Shown piece by piece: positions 1-4,973 of a stretch of DNA of 7,146 nucleotides (its first letter is position 1; each line of letters begins with the position of its first letter). This DNA is from Gammaproteobacteria bacterium (GTDB taxonomy: Bacteria > Pseudomonadota > Gammaproteobacteria > SZUA-152), in the NCBI GenBank assembly GCA_003229995.1, contig QIGJ01000347.1:1-7146 (forward strand), read 5' to 3'. The translations under genes were made by a program, and so were the position numbers. The notes under the pieces are model-generated. The model was not told the origin of the DNA. It searched no databases and saw only the letters and a list, made by a program, of their open reading frames with translations.

Positions 1-367
1 TATGTATATTCACAACCAAAAAATGGTTCAGTGGGTAATATTATACTTGCGCAATTGAAATCAAAGTCCATGGGGTTTCTATATTTGGGAGATTTCAAAA
101 TAGGAAATGATTTAGTCAATAAAATGTTAGCATTTCAGTTAGGAGACTTTATTCCTAAAATTAATATTCCCGTTCTAATTTTTCATGGTGACAGGGATGA
201 AATAGTACCATTCATTACGTTTTACTGAAGAATATTATCATAGATTTAATAGCTGTGAGCTAAGAATTTTAAAGGGAAGTGGTCATGGCTTTTTAGATAA
301 TCAAACTGAGGTCATTAAAGAAACTTGCTCTTGGGTTGTGAGTTCAATAAAGTTAACGAAAGTATAG
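1..367 (+). pseudogene. Alpha/beta-hydrolase fold protein, C-terminal part, frameshifted and cut by the window edge
   Basis: The reading frame is open from base 1, so the N-terminus and the nucleophile serine lie outside the window. The visible part ends in two classic alpha/beta-hydrolase elements. The first is IPVLIFHGDRDEIVPF (about 166-213), carrying the Asp of the catalytic triad. The second is LKGSGHGFLDN (about 269-301), carrying the triad His. They are in different frames: the first frame stops at 226-228, and the homologous continuation LRFTEEYYHRF starts at 215 in another frame and ends with TAG at 365-367. A small indel near 211-215 has therefore broken the gene, unless it is a sequencing error. 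An S33/Hydrolase_4-like enzyme is likely; the substrate cannot be told. It is followed after 9 bp by an attC-like site, so it looks like the gene of a cassette. The GTG at 31 is internal and is not a start. Confidence 0.75.
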
Positions 368-376
368 TGAATATAC

Positions 377-428
377 AGCTAACAATTGCGTTAACACCTC
401 CGTCGGCACATTGCGCAAGACGTTAGAA
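377..428 (+). other. attC recombination site (integron cassette), compact
   Basis: The left end reads CTAAC-AA-TTGCG (379-389) and the right end CGCAA-GAC-GTTAG (414-426). The outer boxes (CTAAC/GTTAG) and inner boxes (TTGCG/CGCAA) are perfectly complementary, separated by spacers of unequal length (AA against GAC). This is the R''-L''...L'-R' architecture of an attC, including the asymmetric spacer. The loop between the inner boxes is about 24 nt, making the site short for the class. The last base of the right box departs from GTTRRRY. The expected crossover lies between G422 and T423. It sits just after the hydrolase stop and 24 bp before the next start codon, as expected at a cassette boundary. 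Confidence 0.72.
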
Positions 429-451
429 TTGTGGGAAATTGGAGAATATCA

Positions 452-1003
452 ATGAAATACGCACTTCATAAGCCAGTATTATTAGTTCTTCTGTATTTTC
501 TTACGTTTAATGTTGAAGCTGATGGCTCACCCAATGAAGTATTTAATATAATAAACGAACGCCTAAGTTATATGGAGGATGTTGCTTTATTTAAAGCCCA
601 AAAACATCTCCCAATCGAAGACGTAGAGCGAGAAAATTTAGTAGTTGATAAAGCAATAAATTCTACACAGAATAGCGGGCTTAGTTTAACGCATATGGAA
701 TCATTGGTTAGGGCTCTAATGTCTGTCGCTAAGGCTGTCCAGTATCGGCATCGGGCGGATTTTCTTTCAAATACATCATTACGTAAGCCGAGAGACCTTC
801 AGAAAGTAGTGCGACCTTCATTATTACGCTTAAACGATAAATTGATTGAGCAACTGGCAGTATATTTGAAATCTTATGGGTCATTTAATTCTGATCAATA
901 TAATGAATTCGAAAAGGCAATTAATGTAAAGTACGTTACGATGTCAGATAAACAGCTTATATTTAGGGCTTTACAAAATGTTGTTATGTTGCAAAATGAT
1001 TGA
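452..1003 (+). CDS. aroQ: Secreted/periplasmic chorismate mutase, gamma class (*AroQ)
   Basis: Chorismate mutase converts chorismate to prephenate, the branch point to phenylalanine and tyrosine; the gamma class is exported to the periplasm. The 183-residue length fits the class. Residues 1-23 form a signal peptide (MKYALHKPVLLVLLYF core, predicted cut after VEA). The all-helical AroQ domain follows: INERLSYMEDVALFKAQ (34-50), HLPIEDVERE (52-61) and AKAVQYRHRAD (93-103). By family alignment R37, K48, R60, E61 and Q97 occupy the active-site positions equivalent to E. coli R28, K39, R51, E52 and Q88, so the enzyme looks intact. The C-terminal half is the extra helical region of secreted forms. 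I chose ATG 452 because GGAG at 441-444 is well spaced and the signal peptide follows directly; an in-frame GTG at 431 lacks this. It begins 24 bp after an attC, so it is probably cassette cargo. No promoter of its own is visible. Confidence 0.88.
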   Translation: MKYALHKPVLLVLLYFLTFNVEADGSPNEVFNIINERLSYMEDVALFKAQKHLPIEDVERENLVVDKAINSTQNSGLSLTHMESLVRALMSVAKAVQYRHRADFLSNTSLRKPRDLQKVVRPSLLRLNDKLIEQLAVYLKSYGSFNSDQYNEFEKAINVKYVTMSDKQLIFRALQNVVMLQND

Positions 1004-1012
1004 GGAAAGTCG

Positions 1013-1027
1013 TTCTAACGCGCTCAA
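1013..1027 (+). other. Possible attC left-half remnant
   Basis: TTCTAAC followed by GCGCTCAA resembles the R''-L'' left end of many cassette attC sites. It lies 9 bp after the chorismate mutase stop, where such a site is expected. No matching right half (L'-R') follows; instead the next ORF starts within 2 bp. This could be the scar of a deletion that fused two cassettes, or chance similarity in a short stretch. Confidence 0.3.
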
Positions 1028-1028
1028 T

Positions 1029-1520
1029 ATGAAAAATATCATCATATTAGTTTTACTATTAATAACTAGTCAGGCTCAAGCCGCATGGAGTGACTTTGCT
1101 TATGTTATACCTGAAACAGAAAATAAATATAAACTTGATATCGAGTTTTCTCCTGTAGAAAATCGCGCAAATACATATCGAATTAAGTTCAAGGCAGTTG
1201 GTTACAGTCACAAACAAGCATGGCTTATAGTTACCGCAGATTCCCTCTCAAAGAAAGAGCAAGAATTACGAAACTTTATCTGGCAAGCAATTCCACCGTC
1301 AAAGGTAATTCTGATAAAAGCATTGCTCAATCCTGTTAATAATAAATTATCATCAAAAGATGAATTATCTCTGTATTATGAAGTAGAACTTAGCTCGACA
1401 ATACTTAAAAAGGCATATATTTATATTGATTTCCCTTCAGTGGTATTTGATGGCGGTTATTATTACACAATAGATTTAAGCGCTTTTCTTACAGAGTATG
1501 AAAAAAATGCTAGCAAATAA
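1029..1520 (+). CDS. Secreted protein of unknown function, 163 residues
   Basis: I do not recognise this family. The N-terminus is a clear Sec signal peptide (MKNIIILVLLLITSQAQA, predicted cut before AWSDF); there is no lipobox Cys. The mature part of about 145 residues is rich in aromatic residues and alternating hydrophobic/polar segments (NTYRIKFKAVGY, ELSLYYEVELSS, KKAYIYIDFPSVVF), which suggests a mostly beta-sheet, immunoglobulin-like or lipocalin-like domain exported to the periplasm or beyond. I preferred ATG 1029 to the in-frame ATG 978, which overlaps the preceding gene by 26 bp and would put 17 polar or cysteine-containing residues ahead of the signal peptide. No good ribosome site precedes 1029; GAGGAAAG at 1002-1009 is about 19 nt away, so coupling to the gene before it is possible. 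It ends beside an attC-like site, so it is probably cassette cargo too. Its role next to a chorismate mutase is unknown. Confidence 0.7.
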   Translation: MKNIIILVLLLITSQAQAAWSDFAYVIPETENKYKLDIEFSPVENRANTYRIKFKAVGYSHKQAWLIVTADSLSKKEQELRNFIWQAIPPSKVILIKALLNPVNNKLSSKDELSLYYEVELSSTILKKAYIYIDFPSVVFDGGYYYTIDLSAFLTEYEKNASK

Positions 1521-1564
1521 ATCAAGCGGACGCAAAAAATGCACCACTTATTAAAGCGTTAAGC
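1509..1564 (+). other. Degenerate attC-like site after the unknown secreted gene
   Basis: The right box GTTAAGC (1558-1564) fits the GTTRRRY consensus exactly and is preceded by ACTTATTAAAGC. The left part has ATCAAGCGGACGCA (1521-1534), which pairs with TGCACCACTTA (1540-1550) through several G-T pairs and one unpaired base, with a short A-rich tip between them. The expected outer left box (RYYYAAC) is poor; the best candidate, GCTAGCA at 1509, overlaps the end of the coding region. The layout and wording resemble marine gammaproteobacterial attC sites, but the site may be inactive. Crossover would be between G1558 and T1559. Confidence 0.5.
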
Positions 1565-1581
1565 ACTAAAAAAACACCCAC

Positions 1582-1609
1582 TTAACAGCGCAACCCAATG
1601 GGTTACAAT
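1582..1609 (+). promoter_or_regulatory. Sigma70-like promoter of the higB remnant, with an operator-like palindrome
   Basis: TTAACA (1582-1587) and TACAAT (1604-1609) are separated by 16 bp and resemble -35 and -10 boxes. The palindrome AACCC-AAT-GGGTT (1592-1604) lies in the spacer and touches the -10, a place where a HigA-type antitoxin could bind to repress its own operon. The ATG at 1617 is only 8 bp after the -10, so the transcript would be almost leaderless. Toxin-antitoxin cassettes commonly carry their own promoter; here the promoter appears to have outlived the gene. Confidence 0.55.
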
Positions 1610-1616
1610 AGTTGCC

Positions 1617-1809
1617 ATGATAACTAGCTTTATACATAAGGGATTAGAACGTTTCTACAAAACTGGTAAATCGTCTGGCATTCAAGCAAAACATGCCAAA
1701 AATACTCACCAACCTAGATCAAGCTGAAAGCCTGCAGGATATGGATTTACCCGGCTTACGCTTACACGAGCTAAAAGGCAGCCTTAAAAACATATGGTCT
1801 ATTTCTGTT
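1617..1809 (+). pseudogene. higB: higB toxin remnant (RelE/ParE-superfamily), frameshifted and truncated
   Basis: HigB is a ribosome-dependent mRNA endonuclease paired with the antitoxin HigA. The first frame gives a typical HigB start, ITSFIHKGLERFYKTGKS then SGIQAKHAK, but ends at TGA 1725-1727. The homologous continuation is in another frame from 1702: ILTNLDQAESLQDMDLPG, then LRLHELKG and WSISV up to 1809. A small deletion between HAK and ILTN explains the shift. The expected end of the protein (GNWRITF... to the C-terminal DYH-type tail) is missing, because homology stops where the palindromic element begins at 1811. The original gene would have coded for roughly 90 residues. No higA follows anywhere in the window. 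The gene cannot make active toxin. Confidence 0.8.
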
Positions 1810-1810
1810 A

Positions 1811-1987
1811 GGAATGGGCACGCAATAACTTCCCGGTTTAGCGCCCGAATTTAGTCCGTATTCGTTCGTTATAATTGAACAAAAGTGCAGGAATAGTCGT
1901 TCTATTTCGAGCTTTTGTGATTGAAGAACGGGCGAAGTCGAGCTGAAGTCGGGATGCTAAACAGGGAAATCATTGCGTACCCACTCC
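1811..1987. mobile_element. 177-bp palindromic, MITE-like element with TTA flanks, inserted in higB
   Basis: The left end GGAATGGGCACGCAAT (1811-1826) is matched in inverted orientation by the right end ATTGCGTACCCACTCC (1972-1987). Over the outer 32 bases 27 can pair. Weaker pairing continues inward (CCCGA, TTCG and CGTT blocks, then CAAAAG/CTTTTG) to a loop near 1897-1901, so the whole element could fold into one long hairpin. TTA stands directly outside each end (1808-1810 and 1988-1990), as a 3-bp target duplication would. It carries no transposase gene. HigB homology ends exactly at its left edge. The right-flanking TTAGC would restore the SVS codons usual at that point of HigB (GTT-AGC), which hints at insertion into the gene. 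I do not recognise the parent transposon family. Confidence 0.6.
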
Positions 1988-2040
1988 TTAGCACCGCGAC
2001 ATAATAAGTGCATAACCAGACGGCAAAGAGATTTCTCCAT
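1957..2040 (-). CDS. Possible 27-residue ORF running into the palindromic element (doubtful)
   Basis: The minus strand has an ATG at 2040 and a TAG at 1957-1959. The predicted peptide starts MEKSLCRLVMHLLC and ends KEWVRNDFPV. Its last codons lie inside the right arm of the palindromic element. The left arm, read on the + strand (1812-1841), gives nearly the same end, EWARNNFPV then TAG, with two synonymous and two substituting codon changes. That pattern is suggestive of an originally coding end, but no ribosome site is evident, the peptide is very short, and an overlapping 51-residue frame (2057-1902, minus) competes. It may be only a gene fragment. Confidence 0.2.
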   Translation of the reverse strand: MEKSLCRLVMHLLCRGAKEWVRNDFPV

Positions 2041-2475
2041 ACTGCTGACTTCAGCATAAATTTAAATTTCTATTCTGTATTCATCCAAACAAAACGGGAG
2101 CACCTGCCTCTAAAGACATCCCATATTTTTTCTTGTTGATTTTTCCTTGCTTTCCTCCCATTCGAAACCTTCCACTTTCTTTAAGTTTACAGGATGTGAA
2201 AAATGAGAATCATAGCCATTATGAAACCTGAATCATCTTGTTTCTTTGCAGTGTATTCTACAAAATCTCTTGCTTCCTGTTCCAACAATTAAAATTTTAC
2301 GATTTTTGCAAGTCTGTAAACTTGTTTATACGCTACTGTTGATTCATGATAAAGACATCACGCTAAAGACGCTTATAACAGGCATGTGAGTGGTCTGAAT
2401 TTATCCATCGAAAAAGCAATTGCGCACACCTTGATTATGTGCCGTGCTGTGTAAAATATCATAGATCAAAGCAAA
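1991..2475. other. AT-rich stretch between the element and yggS; no convincing gene
   Basis: No recognisable gene, tRNA or attC is visible. A 29-codon ORF (2203-2292, +) has AGGATG (2191-2196) 6 bp before its ATG, but the product (MRIIAIMKPESSC...) has no recognisable feature. A weak hairpin, CAAGT/ACTTG (2309-2324) followed by TTTATA, could be a poor terminator or chance. TTGATT (2431-2436) and TAAAAT (2452-2457), 15 bp apart, are a weak candidate promoter for the yggS block. The tract 2128-2180 is strongly pyrimidine-rich. Base composition here still resembles the cassette region rather than the core genes. Confidence 0.5.
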
Positions 2476-2481
2476 TTGACC

Positions 2482-3237
2482 ATGCCTGAGAATCACCTCT
2501 GCAACAAGACAGACATCGAGCAACACTTGCGCAAACTGGTAGCACGGGTGCGTCTTGCCGAACAAACGTACGGACGTGAGCCGAATTCAGTACAGATTTT
2601 ACCCGTGAGCAAAACCCATCCGGCACACAAACTGGCAGAACTGGCCGCATTAGCATTACCAGGAATTGGCAACGCCTTTGGTGAAAACTATTTACAGGAG
2701 GCTGAGGACAAAATAACACAATTGGCCGAACTGAATGTGCAATGGCACTTCATCGGGCCGATCCAATCCAACAAAACCCAGACCATTGCACATTTATTTC
2801 AGTGGGTACACAGTGTGGATCGAATAAAAATTGCCCGGCGACTCAATAATCAGCGCCCCACCGGTTTGCCGCCACTAAACGTGTGTTTACAAGTGAATAT
2901 CAGCGGTGAAACCAGTAAATCTGGCGTCAGTCTTGATGCACTCCCGGCGTTGGCCTGGCAAGTGGCCGCGCTACCCAATTTGCGTTTACGCGGCTTAATG
3001 GCTATTCCAGCCGCCAGCAGAAACATGGCTGCGCAACGGACCACCTTTGCAGCAATACGTAAGGCCTTTCATTCGCTGAACCTTTCACCGACTCCCGATA
3101 GGGCAACGCTGAAATGGGACACACTGTCCATGGGCATGTCCGCAGATCTTGAGGCCGCAATCGCCGAAGGCGCGACCATTGTGCGCATTGGTACCGATAT
3201 TTTTGGCCCGCGCGTGACACAAGCTACCGCAGATTAA
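2482..3237 (+). CDS. yggS: YggS/PLPBP family pyridoxal 5'-phosphate homeostasis protein
   Basis: This cytosolic TIM-barrel protein binds pyridoxal 5'-phosphate and buffers it for other enzymes; it has no known catalytic activity, and loss upsets vitamin B6 and amino-acid balance. Conserved family blocks are in order: PVSKTHPA with the PLP-binding lysine K44, FGENYLQEA (66-74), WHFIGPIQSNK (88-98), VHSVDR (109-114), QVNISGE (137-143), LRGLMAIP (169-176), LSMGMSADLEAAI (215-227) and VRIGTDIFG (234-242). The 251 residues fit the family, slightly long at the N-terminus. I chose ATG 2482; an in-frame TTG at 2476 is also possible, and neither has a strong ribosome site. It is first in a + strand cluster with proC 38 bp downstream. 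In pseudomonads a pilT gene usually lies divergently upstream; here that place is taken by accessory DNA, so its promoter may be altered. Confidence 0.95.
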   Translation: MPENHLCNKTDIEQHLRKLVARVRLAEQTYGREPNSVQILPVSKTHPAHKLAELAALALPGIGNAFGENYLQEAEDKITQLAELNVQWHFIGPIQSNKTQTIAHLFQWVHSVDRIKIARRLNNQRPTGLPPLNVCLQVNISGETSKSGVSLDALPALAWQVAALPNLRLRGLMAIPAASRNMAAQRTTFAAIRKAFHSLNLSPTPDRATLKWDTLSMGMSADLEAAIAEGATIVRIGTDIFGPRVTQATAD

Positions 3238-3275
3238 CTTGTTTTTATTCGTCATCTGGTGAACCATTACTCATT

Positions 3276-4118
3276 ATGAAATCCATCAAACTAACATTTA
3301 TCGGCGGCGGCAATATGGCGGCCAGTCTTATCGGTGGCCTACTGGCGGACAAACTGCCCGCACAGCAAATTACCGTCGCCGACCCCGCAGTCGGCACCCG
3401 CAATTCTCTCGCCAGCCATTTTGGCGTAAATACTGAAGAGGATAATGTAGCAGCTACCGTCGGTGCCGACGCGGTAGTGCTGGCGGTCAAACCCCAGATG
3501 CTACAGTCCGTCGCCGAAGCGCTGGCACCTGCCGTGCAGAAATACCAGCCACTGGTGATCACCATTGCTGCGGGCATCCGTAGCGCTGATCTTAACCGTT
3601 GGCTGGGTGGCAAAACCGGTGACAATGTTGCGGTGGTACGTGCCATGCCCAATACTCCGGCATTGTTACAGACCGGAGCCACGGGCTTGTTCGCTAATGC
3701 GCAGGTCAATGAAACACAACGGGATCTGGCCGAATCCATTTTACGTGCGGTGGGACTGGCACTATGGGTAGAAAAAGAGGAGCAAATGGATGCAGTCACC
3801 GCCTTGTCCGGCAGCGGCCCAGCCTATTTTTTCCGGATCATGGAGGCCATGGAAACTGCCGGCACCCAATTGGGGCTTTCTGTAGAAACCGCGCACCTGC
3901 TCACCTTGCAAACCGCACTGGGTGCCGCCAAGATGGCGCTGGAAAGCAGTGAGGCCGTGGGTGTTCTGCGTGAGAAGGTGACCTCGCCCGGTGGCACCAC
4001 GGAACAAGGCCTGCGGGTAATGGCAGAACAGGATATCGACGGCTTAATGGCCCAGGTGCTCAAAGCAGCGTTTGATCGCTCCCGGGAACTGGCTCAGTCG
4101 TTGAGCGAGACAAAATAG
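3276..4118 (+). CDS. proC: Pyrroline-5-carboxylate reductase
   Basis: ProC reduces 1-pyrroline-5-carboxylate to L-proline with NAD(P)H, the last step of proline synthesis in the cytosol. The 280-residue length is normal. The N-terminal Rossmann fold has the dinucleotide-binding FIGGGNMA (8-15), then AVKPQ (70-74) and RAMPNTPA (122-129). The C-terminal dimerisation and substrate domain has ALSGSGPAYFF (176-186) and the family signature EKVTSPGGTTEQGL (233-246). All key motifs are intact. The start at ATG 3276 places the Rossmann glycines at the usual distance from the N-terminus; GGTGA at 3259-3263 is a poorly spaced ribosome site, so translation may depend on coupling with yggS 38 bp upstream. 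yggT follows after 10 bp, so the three genes probably form one transcript. The yggS-proC pairing is conserved widely among bacteria and fits a link between PLP supply and amino-acid metabolism. Confidence 0.97.
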   Translation: MKSIKLTFIGGGNMAASLIGGLLADKLPAQQITVADPAVGTRNSLASHFGVNTEEDNVAATVGADAVVLAVKPQMLQSVAEALAPAVQKYQPLVITIAAGIRSADLNRWLGGKTGDNVAVVRAMPNTPALLQTGATGLFANAQVNETQRDLAESILRAVGLALWVEKEEQMDAVTALSGSGPAYFFRIMEAMETAGTQLGLSVETAHLLTLQTALGAAKMALESSEAVGVLREKVTSPGGTTEQGLRVMAEQDIDGLMAQVLKAAFDRSRELAQSLSETK

Positions 4119-4128
4119 TGGGGGAAAT

Positions 4129-4713
4129 ATGATGGGAGGCTCTTACGCCGGTAATGCCGGGGTATTTTTGGTGCAGACCTTATTTGGGCTGTACATGGGT
4201 GCCGTGCTGCTACGGTTTTTGCTGGCGGTGGTGCGCGCTGATTTTTATAACCCTATCTCTCAGTTTTTAGTGAAAGTGACCAATCCACCGCTGGTGCCAT
4301 TGCGACGAGTGATCCCCAGCCTGGGCGGCATTGATATCGCCTCTCTGCTGCTGTTACTGGTTTTGCAGATTCTGGAATTGCTGACGGTAGGACTGATCAG
4401 TGGAGTCAGTTTTCAGCCGATTGGTCTGGTCATACTGGCCGTGGCAGAATTGCTGTCGTTATTATTTCAAATCTACTTTTTCACTATTTTGATCCAGGTC
4501 GTGCTCAGTTGGGTCAGTCCGGGTGGCCATAATCCGGCTGTGGCTTTGTTGTATAGCCTTAACGAACCCATACTGGGTCGGGCCAGGCGCATCCTGCCCC
4601 CGATTCAGGGTTTTGATTTGTCACCCATTGTCGCCATGATTGTTATTCAGTTACTGACCATTTTGATGGTGGCACCGATCAGAGATCTTGGTCGCGGCTT
4701 GGCCTTCGGCTGA
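4129..4713 (+). CDS. yggT: YggT family integral membrane protein, two YGGT domains
   Basis: YggT proteins are small inner-membrane proteins, linked in different bacteria to osmotic shock tolerance and, in the related YlmG/CCB3 group, to chloroplast or cell-envelope functions; the biochemical role is unknown. The protein has two repeats. The first runs from about 12 to 90, with RFLLAVVRADFYNPISQF, then VTNPPLVPLRRVIPS and the membrane stretch SLLLLLVLQILELL. The second runs from about 103 to 182, with LIQVVLSWVSPGGHNP, LNEPILGRARRILPP and IVAMIVIQLLTILMV. About four hydrophobic helices are visible. The 194-residue double-domain form is typical of pseudomonad-like gammaproteobacteria. GGGGGA (4120-4125) lies 3 bp before ATG 4129 and 6 bp before the second ATG at 4132, so the latter may be the true start. 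In many relatives metX/metW follow; here the next gene is a dynamin-like GTPase. Confidence 0.92.
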   Translation: MMGGSYAGNAGVFLVQTLFGLYMGAVLLRFLLAVVRADFYNPISQFLVKVTNPPLVPLRRVIPSLGGIDIASLLLLLVLQILELLTVGLISGVSFQPIGLVILAVAELLSLLFQIYFFTILIQVVLSWVSPGGHNPAVALLYSLNEPILGRARRILPPIQGFDLSPIVAMIVIQLLTILMVAPIRDLGRGLAFG

Positions 4714-4781
4714 TGCTCTGCCTAAACCCTGATACACACCTTCCATATACCCTCGCCATCCACGTTAATATTTCGAAAAAA

Positions 4782-4810
4782 TTGACAAAAAATAACCGTT
4801 TGCACAGTAT
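4782..4810 (+). promoter_or_regulatory. Candidate sigma70 promoter for the dynamin-like gene
   Basis: TTGACA (4782-4787) is a perfect -35 box. At 17 bp spacing the -10 position reads CAGTAT (4805-4810), a weak match. The sequence between is A-rich, then mixed. The box lies about 190 bp before the GTPase start on the same strand. Confidence 0.4.
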
Positions 4811-4813
4811 TTT

Positions 4814-4826
4814 CGGCCACTGGCCG
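4814..4826. promoter_or_regulatory. Palindrome CGGCCA-C-TGGCCG just after the promoter
   Basis: A perfect 6+1+6 inverted repeat begins 4 bp after the candidate -10, extended by TT on the left and AA on the right with one bulged base. It would cover the transcription start, so it may be a repressor operator or a 5' hairpin on the transcript. It has no T-run after it, so it is not an intrinsic terminator. Confidence 0.35.
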
Positions 4827-4930
4827 GAACACAGGAAATTCTCGTTTTTCATCAATCACCTGGACTAAACTTCCCCAATCGTTGGCCGTTATTAACCGAT
4901 AGCAAGATGTCAGCCGTGTACGGTATTTTC

Positions 4931-4945
4931 AGCCCTGCGCAGGCT
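4931..4945. promoter_or_regulatory. Hairpin near the GTPase start (CCTGCGCAGG core)
   Basis: The 10-bp palindrome at 4934-4943, with AG on the left and CT on the right, can form a short GC-rich hairpin followed by TTTAAT. It ends 28 bp before the ATG at 4974. It could be a weak terminator for the upstream operon or could affect translation start; the T-run is short. Confidence 0.25.
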
Positions 4946-4973
4946 TTAATCAGTCAATTTGGGTAAAAACGGG

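Larger units (their letters stand above)
4714..4973. other. Intergenic leader between yggT and the GTPase gene
   Basis: No ORF of note and no clear terminator after yggT. The stretch holds a possible promoter (4782-4810), a palindrome right after it (4814-4826) and a second palindrome near the start codon (4931-4945). The predicted untranslated leader would be about 150 nt, long enough for post-transcriptional control. Confidence 0.5.

Noticed and set aside
31..228. Separate small gene starting at GTG 31
   Set aside because: The frame is open back to base 1 and the sequence is the inside of a hydrolase fold, so this is a fragment, not a full small protein.
431..451. GTG 431 as the start of the chorismate mutase
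   Set aside because: It would lie beside the attC end, has no ribosome site, and would put 7 extra residues ahead of a normal signal peptide.
978..1028. ATG 978 as the start of the unknown secreted protein
   Set aside because: It would overlap the preceding gene and bury the signal peptide 17 residues in.
1902..2057. 51-residue minus-strand ORF through the palindrome
   Set aside because: Its frame crosses the repeat without a shared end in the other arm, and nothing supports translation.
2424..2442. GCACA/TGTGC inverted pair as a CRP site before yggS
   Set aside because: The half-site orientation is reversed relative to TGTGA-N6-TCACA, so it does not fit.
3245..3799. 184-codon minus-strand ORF across proC
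   Set aside because: It is antisense to an intact proC, low in complexity (Ser/Ala-rich), with no recognisable domain: a shadow of the coding strand.
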